Source: an uncultured Bacteroidota bacterium (lineage in GTDB: Bacteria; Bacteroidota; Bacteroidia; Chitinophagales; Chitinophagaceae). Taken from it: a stretch of 64,000 bases of DNA. The DNA lies in the NCBI GenBank assembly GCA_903905065.1, contig CAIVEW010000095.1:119608-183607 (forward strand), in the 5' to 3' direction. The translations under genes and the position numbers were made by a program. Positions 1-9,566 of the stretch are shown here, piece after piece (the stretch's first letter is position 1; each line of letters opens with the position of its first letter). Under the pieces are notes generated by a model, which worked only from the letters and a program-made list of their open reading frames with translations, did no database searches and was not told the origin of the DNA.

Positions 1-1945
1 CGTTACCCACCAGGCTGGCCTCCGGCGAGATATTGCTGCCAAAATTGGAGTACGACAACATTGCGATCCGAGGCTTTATGTTGAAGTTGCTCACCACATT
101 GGCGGTGAGTAATGTTATGTCTATCAGCTCATCCTCAGTGGGGTTAAAATTCAGGGTCGTGTCGGCAAAGAACAAAGGCCCTTTTTTAGTCAGCATGATG
201 TACATCCCCGCCACACGCTTGGTGCCGGGGCTCATGCCTATGATTTCCAGTGCAGGCCTTATCGTATCCGGGTACTTACGTGTAAGGCCGGATATCATGG
301 CGTCGGCTTCGCCCTGGTCCACCATCATACAGCCATAAAAGGTCTTACTGCGCATCGTCTTTTTGGCTTCGTAGAGGTTGTAGCCGCGACGCTTACGCTT
401 CTCAAAAAATGCCTCGCCATACCCGCAACGTTTTTGTTCTGTAGCATCGCTTTGGGGGTCAATTATTTCAACGCCGTCCAGGTGCAGGCCATTTTCGGCT
501 ATCATGGCGTTTATTCGCTCCTTGTCACCCAATAGTATCGGGATAGCAATGCCCTCATCTTTAGCGATCTGTGCGGCCTTTAATATTTTGATATTTTCAG
601 CCTCAGCAAACACTACACGCTTTGGCACTTGCTTTGCCTTGTTGATGATGTATTTCAGCAAGTTGTCATCAGAGCCCAGGCGGCGGTTCAGTTCTGCTTC
701 ATATTCGTTCCAGTCGGTTATCGGCTTCCTGGCCACGCCGCTATCCATGGCAGCCTTAGCTACAGCTGTGGAGACACGCACCAACAGTCGTGGATCCATT
801 GGCTTGGGTATGATGTATAATGGGCCGTAGACAAGCGTGGTATTGTTATAGGCAACGTTTACTATGTCCGGCACCGGTTCTTTGGCCAGCCCGGCAAGGG
901 CCTTTACAGCAGCCAATTTCATCTCTTCGTTTATGCTTCCTGCACGCACATCCAGCGCCCCCCTGAAAATGTAAGGAAAACCAAGTACGTTATTTACCTG
1001 GTTGGGATAGTCGCTGCGGCCGGTGGCCATGATCACATCTGGGCGCGCAGCCATAGCGTCTTCATAAGTGATCTCAGGGTCAGGGTTGGCAAGTGCAAAT
1101 ACAATCGGCTTTTCCGCCATCGATTTTACCATATCCTGCGTCACCAGATTCTTCTTAGAAAGTCCGATGAAAACGTCTGCATCTTTCATTGCCTCGTGCA
1201 GATCCATGGGCTCGGCATCGTTGGCAAATTGCCGTTTATAATCATCAAGATCGGTCCGGCTCTTCGTTATCAGGCCTTTGCTGTCGAACATATACATGTT
1301 CTCGACTCTTGCTCCCAGAGCGAGGTAAATTTTGCAGCAGGAAATAGCCGATGCACCCGCACCACTGATCACTATTTTCACGTCGGCCAGTTTTTTCTTC
1401 ACTATCTCTATGGCATTTAGCAGCGCAGCGCCACTGATGATCGCAGTACCATGCTGGTCATCGTGCATGATGGGTATGCTCAGTTCTTTCTTCAGTCTCG
1501 TTTCTATTTCAAAACATTCCGGCGCCTTAATATCCTCCAGGTTGATCCCGCCAAAAGTAGGTTCCAGAGCCTTTACGACACTTACAAATTCATCAATACT
1601 CCTTGCATTGAGTTCAATGTCAAACACATCAATATCTGCATATATTTTGAAAAGTAGTCCCTTGCCTTCCATCACTGGCTTGGACGCCAGGGGGCCTATA
1701 TCACCGAGACCGAGCACTGCAGTACCATTGCTGATAACGGCCACCAGGTTACCTTTGGCTGTATACCGGTATACGTCTTCCGGGTTTGCATGTATTTGCA
1801 TGCACGGCTCCGCGACACCAGGGGAATAGGCCAGTGCAAGGTCCCGTTGCGTTTTAGTTTCCTTGGTAGGAACAACTTCTATCTTTCCAGGTCTTCCCTT
1901 TTCATGATATTCCAGCGCATCTTCCTTCCTTATCAATTGTGCCAT
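1..1945 (-). CDS. maeB: NADP-dependent malic enzyme with phosphotransacetylase-like domain (3' end outside window)
   Basis: This gene encodes oxidative decarboxylation of malate to pyruvate with NAD(P) reduction, in the cytoplasm at the TCA/gluconeogenesis junction. Reading the minus strand from the ATG at 1945 gives 648 codons before the window ends. The N-terminal malic domain has LAYSPGVAEPC near residue 36 and ASKPVMEGKG near 88. An NAD-binding glycine motif, SGAGASA, lies near 195. From about residue 435 a phosphate acetyltransferase-like domain follows (RVVFAEAENIKILKAA), as in the long MaeB class of about 760 residues; this domain is generally regulatory and not catalytic. About 110 C-terminal residues are missing. 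The gene is divergent from the gene at 2063. Confidence 0.93.
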   Translation of the reverse strand, partial: MAQLIRKEDALEYHEKGRPGKIEVVPTKETKTQRDLALAYSPGVAEPCMQIHANPEDVYRYTAKGNLVAVISNGTAVLGLGDIGPLASKPVMEGKGLLFKIYADIDVFDIELNARSIDEFVSVVKALEPTFGGINLEDIKAPECFEIETRLKKELSIPIMHDDQHGTAIISGAALLNAIEIVKKKLADVKIVISGAGASAISCCKIYLALGARVENMYMFDSKGLITKSRTDLDDYKRQFANDAEPMDLHEAMKDADVFIGLSKKNLVTQDMVKSMAEKPIVFALANPDPEITYEDAMAARPDVIMATGRSDYPNQVNNVLGFPYIFRGALDVRAGSINEEMKLAAVKALAGLAKEPVPDIVNVAYNNTTLVYGPLYIIPKPMDPRLLVRVSTAVAKAAMDSGVARKPITDWNEYEAELNRRLGSDDNLLKYIINKAKQVPKRVVFAEAENIKILKAAQIAKDEGIAIPILLGDKERINAMIAENGLHLDGVEIIDPQSDATEQKRCGYGEAFFEKRKRRGYNLYEAKKTMRSKTFYGCMMVDQGEADAMISGLTRKYPDTIRPALEIIGMSPGTKRVAGMYIMLTKKGPLFFADTTLNFNPTEDELIDITLLTANVVSNFNIKPRIAMLSYSNFGSNISPEASLVGN

Positions 1946-2062
1946 TGTATGCCGATTTGAATTGCCTAAGATACGCATAAGGACAGAAAGTGAATAATAT
2001 CCCTTGATACATTCATAACCAGTATAAAAGTAATTTCGGCTATTTTTGGGTAAAATATACTG

Positions 2063-3295
2063 ATGAACAGTTCCAATACTGCCGCATTACCCGTTAACAA
2101 CCTCTACGATGATTGCCTCATCAGTTCATGCCTGAAAAAGCTGTTCAAAAACCATACGAAAAGTAAAGAACTACCCGGGTATATTATCAGTAACGAAGTT
2201 GCAGGTGTAAAAAAAGAACTTGAAAAACTAAACGCAGGCATCCTGGAGTTGTCTTACGATTATCTCCTAGCAATGGAACAGTCCATACCAGGCACCGAAT
2301 TTCGGTATGTGGTTTGCCATAAGGAAAAAGCACCTGTCCTCTTTGCCTACTTTCAGTTGTACACCGTCACTTCAAAGAATTTTAATCTTCAGAACAATAA
2401 GACCTTTATTAAAAGTATCGTTCGCTTTTTCCTTGACCTGAAAAAAGTAAAAGCCGTCATTTCGGGAAATGCACTGCGCAATGAAACGCCTTGCTACTGT
2501 TACGATAGTTCTATTCTTAATGACACCGAAGCGACCGAACTGATCGCATCTGCCGCTGAAAAGATCGCCAGTGACGAACGTGCTACCGCGGTGGTACTGA
2601 GAGATATTCCAGTATCCACACACAACGACAAATGGCTTGCCGGCAAAGGTTACCATGCTCCTTTTACAGACAGTGCAATGACATTAGCCATAGACCCGGA
2701 ATGGGGCACACTTGCCGGCTACGTATCTGCCCTAACACGGAAATATAAAACAAGAGCAAACAAAATACTGGCTTTGCGGGATAAATTGACAATTGAACAA
2801 CTGGGGCAAGAAACTGTAGCGGCGAGCCAGCGGCAGATGAACAGGCTTTATAAAAACGTAGTCGACCACCAGTCCTTCGCACTTACCAGTTTGAGTGAAG
2901 AACATTTTACAAAATTGAAATCGCTTTATAAAAATGATTTTGAGGTTTTCGGATTTTACCTTGGCAGGAAATTGCTTGCTTTTTACACGGCATTTGTTAC
3001 TCCCGACGCTTATGAGATCTACTATGCGGGGTTTGACTACGAACACAATGATGAGTACCAGCTTTATTTCAACATTCTATTTTCCGGGTTGGAGCGGGCT
3101 ATATTACTGAATAAGAAAGAATTGAAATTAGGCAGGACATCTTTCGACTCAAAAGCAAGCATGGGAGCCAAACCGGAGGAAATAAAATACTTCTTCAAAA
3201 CTACAAACGTCCCGGCAGCAGCCATTAACTGGTTCGTTAACTATTTTGCGGCTATGGAAGACGGAAAATGGAAATTAAGGAACCCATTGAAGTAG
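2063..3295 (+). CDS. GNAT/FemAB-like acyltransferase-fold protein
   Basis: This 410-residue soluble protein has no signal peptide. The C-terminal half looks like a GNAT/FemAB-type fold: a basic segment RKYKTRANKI near residue 228, a strand pair around FGFYLGRKLLAFYTAF, and LGRTSFDSKASMGAKP near 353-368, which resembles the conserved C-terminal block of Bacteroidota proteins annotated as GNAT family or peptidoglycan-modifying. Substrate is unknown. It is convergent with the DUF4292 operon, only 16 bp away, and divergent from maeB. The family assignment is tentative; the gene itself is well supported by length and composition. Confidence 0.7.
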   Translation: MNSSNTAALPVNNLYDDCLISSCLKKLFKNHTKSKELPGYIISNEVAGVKKELEKLNAGILELSYDYLLAMEQSIPGTEFRYVVCHKEKAPVLFAYFQLYTVTSKNFNLQNNKTFIKSIVRFFLDLKKVKAVISGNALRNETPCYCYDSSILNDTEATELIASAAEKIASDERATAVVLRDIPVSTHNDKWLAGKGYHAPFTDSAMTLAIDPEWGTLAGYVSALTRKYKTRANKILALRDKLTIEQLGQETVAASQRQMNRLYKNVVDHQSFALTSLSEEHFTKLKSLYKNDFEVFGFYLGRKLLAFYTAFVTPDAYEIYYAGFDYEHNDEYQLYFNILFSGLERAILLNKKELKLGRTSFDSKASMGAKPEEIKYFFKTTNVPAAAINWFVNYFAAMEDGKWKLRNPLK

Positions 3296-3311
3296 AGATC
3301 GGAATTTATTC

Positions 3312-4202
3312 CTATCGCTTTTCGGTATAAGTATCTGGTATGGAAAAAGGATAATTAAGGTCCTCGTCGAAATCGGTCTTGGTGAAGTTCATGTCCAGGA
3401 CATATGTTTCATCTCCCTTCAGCACTTTAAGGGTGCGGTATGTCGATATTTTCCGGCTGTTGAATATCTCATAACTACTGTAGGTGGTTACTGCCTGCGG
3501 GCCTTTCGGATCGCGGGTTCGTAACTGACCGGTGCGGATAGTACTATCTGCCTTATTGAAAATGATGTGCTGTAAATAACTGCTATCCTCCACATCTATA
3601 GCTATCGAATCGCCGGCGCTCACTGCATTTGTTATTGTTCCTTTTCGCAGCGGCTCCCCCGTTACCAGGTTTTGCAGCGAGGTGAAATCGACTTTAGTAG
3701 GCAGTATTTTAGCAGCCTGGCTCAGGGGCACCCTGGTTATTTCCTTATCCTTAGTATTCAGCAAAAAGAAACTATCCCTGGTAATGAACAACCTTGCAAC
3801 GGGAAATGCGTCGAAAGTTACATTCACCCATATCACACTGTCTTTACGAACACGGAAATGGGCGGTAAATTGTATGTCATTGTCCGGCCCGGTGAAATGA
3901 ACTTTAGCCTTACCTGAAAACGTTCTGTAGTCGATCCGGGCATTCAATAAAGGGGTGAGTTGATCTATCAATTGCCTAGCCGTACTGGACATATCAGGCA
4001 CTGCAACGGCTGTGGTCATTGGTTTGATAGTGTCTTTGGCAGGTTGCACCAACGATGGCGGAGCTGTAGCTATCTGCGTCGTGTCATTTGTTGTTTTGTC
4101 CTTATTTTTTGCATTCTTACCCGTGGCATGCCAATGAAAAGAGCACGAAGAAAGGCCACTACACATAAACACCAAAATAACCCCCGCAATAGATTTATTC
4201 AT
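3312..4202 (-). CDS. DUF4292 family lipoprotein
   Basis: The product is an exported lipoprotein: the ATG at 4202 gives a hydrophobic signal ending in SGLSSC, a lipobox, followed by a charged linker rich in K, D and T. The body (ARQLIDQLTPLLNARIDYRTFSGKAK and the regularly spaced beta strands after it) matches the Bacteroidota DUF4292 family, which has a LolB/LolA-like look; a role in lipoprotein or lipid handling is inference. The start overlaps the upstream TPR gene's stop by 8 bp, so the two are translationally coupled. An alternative start at 4217 would add five residues ahead of the signal peptide and is less likely. Confidence 0.8.
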   Translation of the reverse strand: MNKSIAGVILVFMCSGLSSCSFHWHATGKNAKNKDKTTNDTTQIATAPPSLVQPAKDTIKPMTTAVAVPDMSSTARQLIDQLTPLLNARIDYRTFSGKAKVHFTGPDNDIQFTAHFRVRKDSVIWVNVTFDAFPVARLFITRDSFFLLNTKDKEITRVPLSQAAKILPTKVDFTSLQNLVTGEPLRKGTITNAVSAGDSIAIDVEDSSYLQHIIFNKADSTIRTGQLRTRDPKGPQAVTTYSSYEIFNSRKISTYRTLKVLKGDETYVLDMNFTKTDFDEDLNYPFSIPDTYTEKR

Positions 4203-5934
4203 ACAGTTTTCCTTCACTTATTTTTTTATCCAGTTGCGGATCGTCTCCTCCTTTGTCTTTAGATTTCCTCCAGTTTTCCTCCGCTTTGTCTTTGTTGTTC
4301 AGTTTATAATAAATATCACCCAGATGGTCGTAAAGTGTTGCGTCTGCGCTTGGGCCAGCGAGGTCTATAGCCTTCTGCACAAAGGTTTTTGCCTTTTCGA
4401 AATCTCCCTTCTTATATTCTATCCAGCCATAAGTATCAAGATAGGTCGGTTCAGATGGCCTGATGTCCAATGCCCTTTTTGATAGTTTTTCAGCTTCATC
4501 CAGCTTCTTACCCCGCTCTGAGAGATAGTAACTGTAGTTGTTGAGGATCCCGGAATTAAGCGGATCCAGGGAAAGCCCCTTTTCAAAAGCGTTATCCGAG
4601 AGCTCGTCCTGCTTTGTAGTATGATAAATATCGGCAAGCAACGCATACATTTCAGCGATTGCAGGCTTGTTGGATTCAGGCTGAATATCTATGGCACGAT
4701 TCACCGCCTTGATAGCCTTAGTGTAATCCTTACGGTTCAAATAACCTATGGCGCTGTAATAGCTCACAATGGCCTGGTTAGGGAAAAGACGAATGGCTCT
4801 TTCGGTATATTTTATCAGCGAATCTGCGCCTTGCTTATCGGTATAGTCGTCAAGTAATTTCTTCCAGGTATCGAAATCACCGGGCTTAATATCCAGCGAC
4901 TTCTTGTACGCCCACACTGCGCTGTCCCGTTTGTTATTCCAATCCAGGAACTCACCATAAACCGAAAGCACCTGCGCATCGTTCGGGTGCTGTGCAGTAA
5001 TGCGCTGCAGCATAACCAGGCCGCGCGATCTTACAACTGTATCGTTTGGCAGCGTCTGGATATAAACACCTATTTGCTCCATTTGTGACTGGACATCCAG
5101 ATCGGGGTTTACAATCGCTTTCTCGATGTTGGTGACATATTTAGCGGTATCTCCCAAATTCAGAAAATGCCCTGCCAGACCTATCTGCACCTGCGGATCA
5201 TCCGGTAATGCTTTCAGTGCTTTGTCATATGTTTCCGCAGCTTTTTGCGGCATCTTATTCACGTCATACAGGTCGCCAAGCCACTTGTAGTACCGTCCAT
5301 TATGGGGATCCCTGGCCAGCAGTTGGTTGATCACTTCGGCTGCTTTATCCGCATTATTCATCTCCAGGAACAACTGCACTTTGTGCGATTGCATTTCCTC
5401 ATCATCTGGATCATGTTGCAATGCTATGTCCAGGTACCTGGCAGCTTCCTCATATTTCTTTGCGTGCTCATAGTACTCAGCAGCCATTTTCGGATATTCT
5501 TCATCATTAGGTTCCGACTTGCAGAGATCGCCTATTATTTTGGCCGCATCCAGGAAGTTCCCGTTTTCCGCGAGTATTGACGCGTATTGTTCTTTATACC
5601 ATTTATTAGCAGGATCAACGGCTATCGCCTTCTTAATGTTGGCTTCGGCTTTGTCTGCCTTTTTTTCGTTGTAATACAGTTTAGAAAGTTCATAATAGCC
5701 TGCGGAAACCTGCGGCCGGAGCGCCACAAACTCTTCAAACAGCTCACGTGCACGTTTCGGGTCGTTCTGCATTTTTGCTTTAAGGCCTTCAAAATAGATA
5801 TTGTCCGGCTTTGTTAGGGCGGTCATGTTTGCGTTCAGGACAGAGTCGGGGTTGTCTTTTTGAGCATAGCCATGCGGTATAAGGCCGACAATGCAGAGCA
5901 CAAAAATTAAGTATGTAAACAGCGGTAACTTCAT
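4195..5934 (-). CDS. exported tetratricopeptide repeat protein
   Basis: The 579-residue protein has an N-terminal signal peptide (MKLPLFTYLIFVLCIVGL, cleavage probably after HGYAQ). It then consists almost entirely of TPR units, for example KADKAEANIKKAIAVDPANK, PQKAAETYDKALKALPDDP, DYTKAIKAVNRAIDIQPES and DEAEKLSKRALDIRPSEP. It is likely a periplasmic protein-interaction scaffold. It lies in the operon dut - nucleotidyltransferase - TPR - DUF4292 and overlaps the lipoprotein gene by 8 bp, so a joint envelope role with that lipoprotein is a reasonable inference. No enzymatic domain is visible. Confidence 0.88.
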   Translation of the reverse strand: MKLPLFTYLIFVLCIVGLIPHGYAQKDNPDSVLNANMTALTKPDNIYFEGLKAKMQNDPKRARELFEEFVALRPQVSAGYYELSKLYYNEKKADKAEANIKKAIAVDPANKWYKEQYASILAENGNFLDAAKIIGDLCKSEPNDEEYPKMAAEYYEHAKKYEEAARYLDIALQHDPDDEEMQSHKVQLFLEMNNADKAAEVINQLLARDPHNGRYYKWLGDLYDVNKMPQKAAETYDKALKALPDDPQVQIGLAGHFLNLGDTAKYVTNIEKAIVNPDLDVQSQMEQIGVYIQTLPNDTVVRSRGLVMLQRITAQHPNDAQVLSVYGEFLDWNNKRDSAVWAYKKSLDIKPGDFDTWKKLLDDYTDKQGADSLIKYTERAIRLFPNQAIVSYYSAIGYLNRKDYTKAIKAVNRAIDIQPESNKPAIAEMYALLADIYHTTKQDELSDNAFEKGLSLDPLNSGILNNYSYYLSERGKKLDEAEKLSKRALDIRPSEPTYLDTYGWIEYKKGDFEKAKTFVQKAIDLAGPSADATLYDHLGDIYYKLNNKDKAEENWRKSKDKGGDDPQLDKKISEGKLYE

Positions 5935-5989
5935 TCAAAAATAATCAGCCTTTTATAGCCAAGTTCAAAACCGGCACGATGCGATCGGT

Positions 5990-6997
5990 TCATAATTGGG
6001 TAGAGAAATCGCCGAGGCTTAATTCTTTCGGTTTCTCTATGTAAGTTACGTTTTTCCCCAACATGGACGCCGTGAGGGATGCATTTTTAACAACGCTATC
6101 ACTTTGGATCACACTGTTGGTTATTCGCGAATCTTCAACAGTGACTCCTTTTTCCAGTGATACATGCGGACCCACTACAGAATTTCTTACCACTACCCCA
6201 TCACCAATGTAGCATGGTGGAATGATAACTGATCGCTCTATAACAGCGGTCGGCGAAACCAGCTTTTCTGTATCGTTCTTAAATTCCAGCACACGCTGGT
6301 TGGTATAAACAAAAGCATCTTTATTGCCACAATCCAGCCATTCGTCCACCTGCCCGGTATAGAACTTCACGCCATTTTTCAGCATATGCTCCATGGCATC
6401 AGTGATCTGGTATTCGCCCTTCAGCATTATGTTATTGTCGATCAGGCGCTGCAGTTCTTTTTTTAGGTTGGCACCGTCTTTAAAATAGTAAACGCCTATT
6501 ATTGCAAGGTCAGATACGAAGTCTTGTGGTTTCTCAACAAAAGCCTCTATTTCCTGCTTATCATTCAACTTCACTACGCCAAAAGCCCGGGGATCGTCCA
6601 CTTTCTGTGTCCAAACTATGGCATCTCTGTTCTTATCAATACTGAAAGTCGCTTTAAAGAGCGTGTCTGCAAACGCGATAAAAACATTACCAGTAAGTGA
6701 TTCGCTTGCGCACAAAATCGCGTGAGCTGTGCCCAGCGGTTGCTCCTGGTAGCATATCTTTCCCTTTGCGCCAACCGCTTCTGCCACCTGGCAGAGGTGA
6801 TTTTCCACATCCTTACCAAAAGAAGGACCAATAATGAACGCTATTTCCTCTACTTTTTCATTGCAGGTAGCTAAAATATCTTCTACAAGGCGCTGCACGA
6901 CCGGTTTACCGGCTATTGGCAATAATGGCTTAGCGGTCATTAATGTATGTGGGCGCATACGCTTGCCCATACCTGCCATTGGAATAATAATGTTCAT
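5990..6997 (-). CDS. sugar-phosphate nucleotidyltransferase with left-handed beta-helix tail
   Basis: The protein transfers a nucleotide to a sugar 1-phosphate. Residues 1-235 are an NTP_transferase domain with the signature IIPMAGMGKRMRPHT, then KPLLPIAGKP and a metal-site FADTLF near residue 107. Residues 250-320 form hexapeptide-like left-handed beta-helix turns (IPPCYIGDGVVVRNSVVG). This is the GlmU/RmlA-like architecture, but the substrate (UDP, dTDP or GDP sugar) cannot be fixed by eye. It is in the same minus-strand operon as dut, 44 bp downstream of it. Confidence 0.85.
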   Translation of the reverse strand: MNIIIPMAGMGKRMRPHTLMTAKPLLPIAGKPVVQRLVEDILATCNEKVEEIAFIIGPSFGKDVENHLCQVAEAVGAKGKICYQEQPLGTAHAILCASESLTGNVFIAFADTLFKATFSIDKNRDAIVWTQKVDDPRAFGVVKLNDKQEIEAFVEKPQDFVSDLAIIGVYYFKDGANLKKELQRLIDNNIMLKGEYQITDAMEHMLKNGVKFYTGQVDEWLDCGNKDAFVYTNQRVLEFKNDTEKLVSPTAVIERSVIIPPCYIGDGVVVRNSVVGPHVSLEKGVTVEDSRITNSVIQSDSVVKNASLTASMLGKNVTYIEKPKELSLGDFSTQL

Positions 6998-7041
6998 TTT
7001 TGAGTAATTATTAGTTAGTCAATAGTATTTGTAGATCGTTT

Positions 7042-7479
7042 TTAGTGCGCGCCGGAATGTCCGAATCCTCCTGCGCCACGGGTTGTATCCTCCAGCAACT
7101 CGGTGCTTTCCCATTCCACTTTTTCATATTTACCAACTATCATCTGGGCAATGCGTTCTCCGTCCGTTATTTGCTGGTCTTCACGCGAAAGGTTTATCAT
7201 GGGGACCATTATTTCGCCCCGGTAATCACTGTCAATCGTGCCGGGTGTGTTTATCAGGGTAAGGCCTTTTTTTATTGCCAGACCGCTTCTGGGGCGAATT
7301 TGCGCTTCAAAACCTGCAGGTAAAGCAATAAACAAACCGGTAGGGATCAGTTTCCGCTCCATGGGCGACAAAGTAACGGGCCCAGGCAGCCATGCACGTA
7401 TGTCCATTCCACTTGCACCACTTGTCTGATAGGCGGGCAACTCATGGGGCGATTTATTTATGATCTCGACCTTTATCAT
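7042..7479 (-). CDS. dut: deoxyuridine 5'-triphosphate nucleotidohydrolase (dUTPase)
   Basis: Hydrolyses dUTP to dUMP and pyrophosphate, which keeps uracil out of DNA and supplies dUMP for thymidylate synthesis. All five motifs of the trimeric family are present in 145 residues: [39 protein letters not shown], and the C-terminal [12 protein letters not shown] that closes over the active site. It heads the operon with the nucleotidyltransferase and TPR genes, and a TACCTTTG promoter element lies 12 bp upstream of the ATG. Confidence 0.97.
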   Translation of the reverse strand: MIKVEIINKSPHELPAYQTSGASGMDIRAWLPGPVTLSPMERKLIPTGLFIALPAGFEAQIRPRSGLAIKKGLTLINTPGTIDSDYRGEIMVPMINLSREDQQITDGERIAQMIVGKYEKVEWESTELLEDTTRGAGGFGHSGAH

Positions 7480-7490
7480 TATTGTGGGCG

Positions 7491-7498
7491 CAAAGGTA
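7491..7498 (-). promoter_or_regulatory. -7 promoter element (TAnnTTTG) of dut
   Basis: On the minus strand the octamer TACCTTTG matches the Bacteroidota -7 consensus TAnnTTTG and ends 12 bp before the dut ATG, the usual short-leader distance. No clear TTG -33 element was found, so the call rests on the -7 match and position. Confidence 0.45.
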
Positions 7499-7563
7499 AG
7501 GAGCGCGACTTAAAGATGAGGAATAAAGTAAGCGTTAAGATAAATTTTCATACAGGCCATTTA

Positions 7564-7746
7564 TTATACATCCTTATTGTTGTTTATTCCCTTTATTACA
7601 AGAAATATACCAGCTGCCATCCAGATAACACAGCCCGTCTCAGCCGCCAGCGGGCTCGACTTTACCTTATTACCCATGATGGTGTACAAGCCTACAATGC
7701 CGCCGGCCAATAAAACAAATCCCACTATTGTTCTCCAGTTGAGCAT
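7564..7746 (-). CDS. small two-helix membrane protein
   Basis: Starting at the ATG at 7746 this encodes 60 residues with two hydrophobic helices: NWRTIVGFVLLAGGIVGLY near the N terminus and GCVIWMAAGIFLVIKG near the C terminus. They are separated by a short polar loop and the protein ends in a polar tail (NNNKDV). It is unnamed and of unknown function, but the pattern is typical of small Bacteroidota inner-membrane proteins. A further upstream start would add non-hydrophobic residues and is less likely. It is 84 bp upstream of dut on the same strand, with the dut promoter in between. Confidence 0.6.
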   Translation of the reverse strand: MLNWRTIVGFVLLAGGIVGLYTIMGNKVKSSPLAAETGCVIWMAAGIFLVIKGINNNKDV

Positions 7747-7889
7747 AAAAAAATTGTGTTGCAAGTTTATGTCTATTACGCGAAACAAAAAAAGTGAAAC
7801 GTATTAGATCACGAGAAAAAGAAAACACAAACGTAATGCAGACCTACATTTAAATAATTAACTTACCACCACTTTAACACAGGAAAATG

Positions 7890-7897
7890 TAAATTTG
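7890..7897 (+). promoter_or_regulatory. -7 promoter element of the GH3-like gene
   Basis: TAAATTTG matches the Bacteroidota -7 consensus TAnnTTTG and lies 32 bp before the ATG at 7930. A weak -33 candidate (CTTTAAC) is at about 7872. Confidence 0.45.
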
Positions 7898-7929
7898 CCG
7901 TTTAAATTACAAATAATCAAGGAGTATCA

Positions 7930-9486
7930 ATGGCATTGTTAGGGAATCTGATATCTCGTTCGTTACAAGTTCGGAAACAATTCAATTTACCGGTGGCGAC
8001 GCCACAAACATACCAACGCCACGCGTTACGCCAATTGCTGGAGCGTGGCCAGTACACCGCTTTCGGGAAACATTACGGGTTTGGAGATATACTCAGCAAG
8101 GAAATAGACTTTATGAAGGCCTTCCGCGAGCGTGTGCCCGTGCATACTTATACGGACATGCACGACAAATGGTGGTATCGCTGCCAGAAAGGGGAAGAGA
8201 ACGTGACGTGGCCGGGCAAAGTGAAATATTTCGCACTTAGTTCAGGTACCTCAGAGTCTGCAAGTAAGCATATACCGGTGACGCAGGATATGATCAAGTC
8301 GATCAAAAAGGTTGGTTTCAAGCAGCTATATAGCATGGCCAACTTTGAGATACCCCCTATAGCTTTCGAAAAAGGGATTTTGATGCTGGGCGGTACAACT
8401 TCTTTGTTTGAGAAGGGTGAGTATTACGAAGGTGATATGAGCGGCATCAGTGCGAAGAATATGCCGAGATGGATATCCTCACTATTATATAAGCCTGGAC
8501 AGCGTATATCCAAGCGCCCGAAATGGGAAGACCGGATAAAACTGATCGTGGAAAAAGCTGACCAGTGGGATGTGGGCACTATCTGCGGTGTGCCGGCATG
8601 GGTGCAGATCGTATTGGAACGGGTTATCAAACATCACAAAGTAAAGAACATACATGAGATATGGCCCAACCTGAGCGTGTATATACATGGGGGCGTATCT
8701 TTAGAGCCATATCGTGAAAGCTTTAAGAAACTCTGGGGCAAGAAAAAGGTTACGTTCATTGAAACCTACATGGCATCGGAAGGATCATTTGGTTTCCAGG
8801 CCAGGCCGGACGCGGGCATAAAACTGGTACTGAACGCCGGAATATTTTTTGAGTTCATTCCCTTCAATGAAGTGAACTTTGACGAAGAAGGTAACCCAAG
8901 GGACAACCCCGAAATATACAAGGTGAGCGAAGTACAGGAAGGCGTGGAATATGCAGTGGTGCTGAGCACGTGTGCCGGGGCGTGGCGATACCTGATAGGT
9001 GATGTAGTGCGGTTCACCAATGCTGCAGAGCACGAGATAGCTATTACTGGCCGCACCAAGCAGTTCTTAAGCCTTTGCGGCGAGCATATGTCGGTAGACA
9101 ATATGAACAAGGCGATAGAGATCGTGTCAAAAAAACTGAACGTCACCATCCGTGAGTTTGCTGTTGCCGGGCTAAAGCATGATGGCTTGTTTGCCCACCA
9201 ATGGTACATTGGTTGTGATAACGAAAACGCAGATGCCGATCAGCTAAAAGCATTGCTGGATGAAACAATATGCAAATTGAACGATGATTATGAGGTAGAG
9301 CGCACCTCTGCACTGAAAGAGATATTTGTAGAGATCATACCGGGCAGCACGTTCATTGACTATCTCCGTGCGAAAGGCAAGGAGGGTGCAATGAGCAAGT
9401 TCCCACGGGTGTTGAAAGGAGCACAGTTAGCGGACTGGGTGGCCTATCTGGATAAAAAGAAAATACGGCATGTAGTTTCGGCATAA
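7930..9486 (+). CDS. GH3 family acyl-adenylate/amido synthetase-like protein
   Basis: The protein (518 residues) belongs to the GH3 family, whose plant members adenylate a carboxylate and join it to an amino acid. Visible signatures are FALSSGTSESASKHIPVT near residue 100-117 (phosphate-binding loop), FIETYMASEGSFGFQ near 277-291, and YLIGDVVRFTN with ITGRTKQFLSLCGEHMS near 355-385 (ATP-binding and hinge). Bacterial GH3 proteins are widespread in Bacteroidota, but their substrates are largely unestablished. The gene stands alone: it has its own -7 element upstream and a Rho-independent terminator directly downstream. Confidence 0.88.
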   Translation: MALLGNLISRSLQVRKQFNLPVATPQTYQRHALRQLLERGQYTAFGKHYGFGDILSKEIDFMKAFRERVPVHTYTDMHDKWWYRCQKGEENVTWPGKVKYFALSSGTSESASKHIPVTQDMIKSIKKVGFKQLYSMANFEIPPIAFEKGILMLGGTTSLFEKGEYYEGDMSGISAKNMPRWISSLLYKPGQRISKRPKWEDRIKLIVEKADQWDVGTICGVPAWVQIVLERVIKHHKVKNIHEIWPNLSVYIHGGVSLEPYRESFKKLWGKKKVTFIETYMASEGSFGFQARPDAGIKLVLNAGIFFEFIPFNEVNFDEEGNPRDNPEIYKVSEVQEGVEYAVVLSTCAGAWRYLIGDVVRFTNAAEHEIAITGRTKQFLSLCGEHMSVDNMNKAIEIVSKKLNVTIREFAVAGLKHDGLFAHQWYIGCDNENADADQLKALLDETICKLNDDYEVERTSALKEIFVEIIPGSTFIDYLRAKGKEGAMSKFPRVLKGAQLADWVAYLDKKKIRHVVSA

Positions 9487-9506
9487 GGCTGGAGCAATTT
9501 TGTTTG

Positions 9507-9533
9507 AAGGGCATTAGCAATGATGCCCTTTTT
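9507..9533 (+). terminator. Rho-independent terminator after the GH3-like gene
   Basis: An 8-bp stem AAGGGCAT/ATGCCCTT with an 8-nt loop is followed by a T-rich run. It begins 21 bp after the GH3 stop codon. Its presence argues that the next gene starts at 9567, downstream of it, and not at the earlier in-frame start at 9504. Confidence 0.75.
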
Positions 9534-9566
9534 GTTTTCTTATCTTTACCGGCAATATTCAATACA

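Noticed and set aside
9504..9566. Upstream start for the SDR gene
   Set aside because: It lies inside a terminator hairpin and would add residues before the conserved glycine motif.
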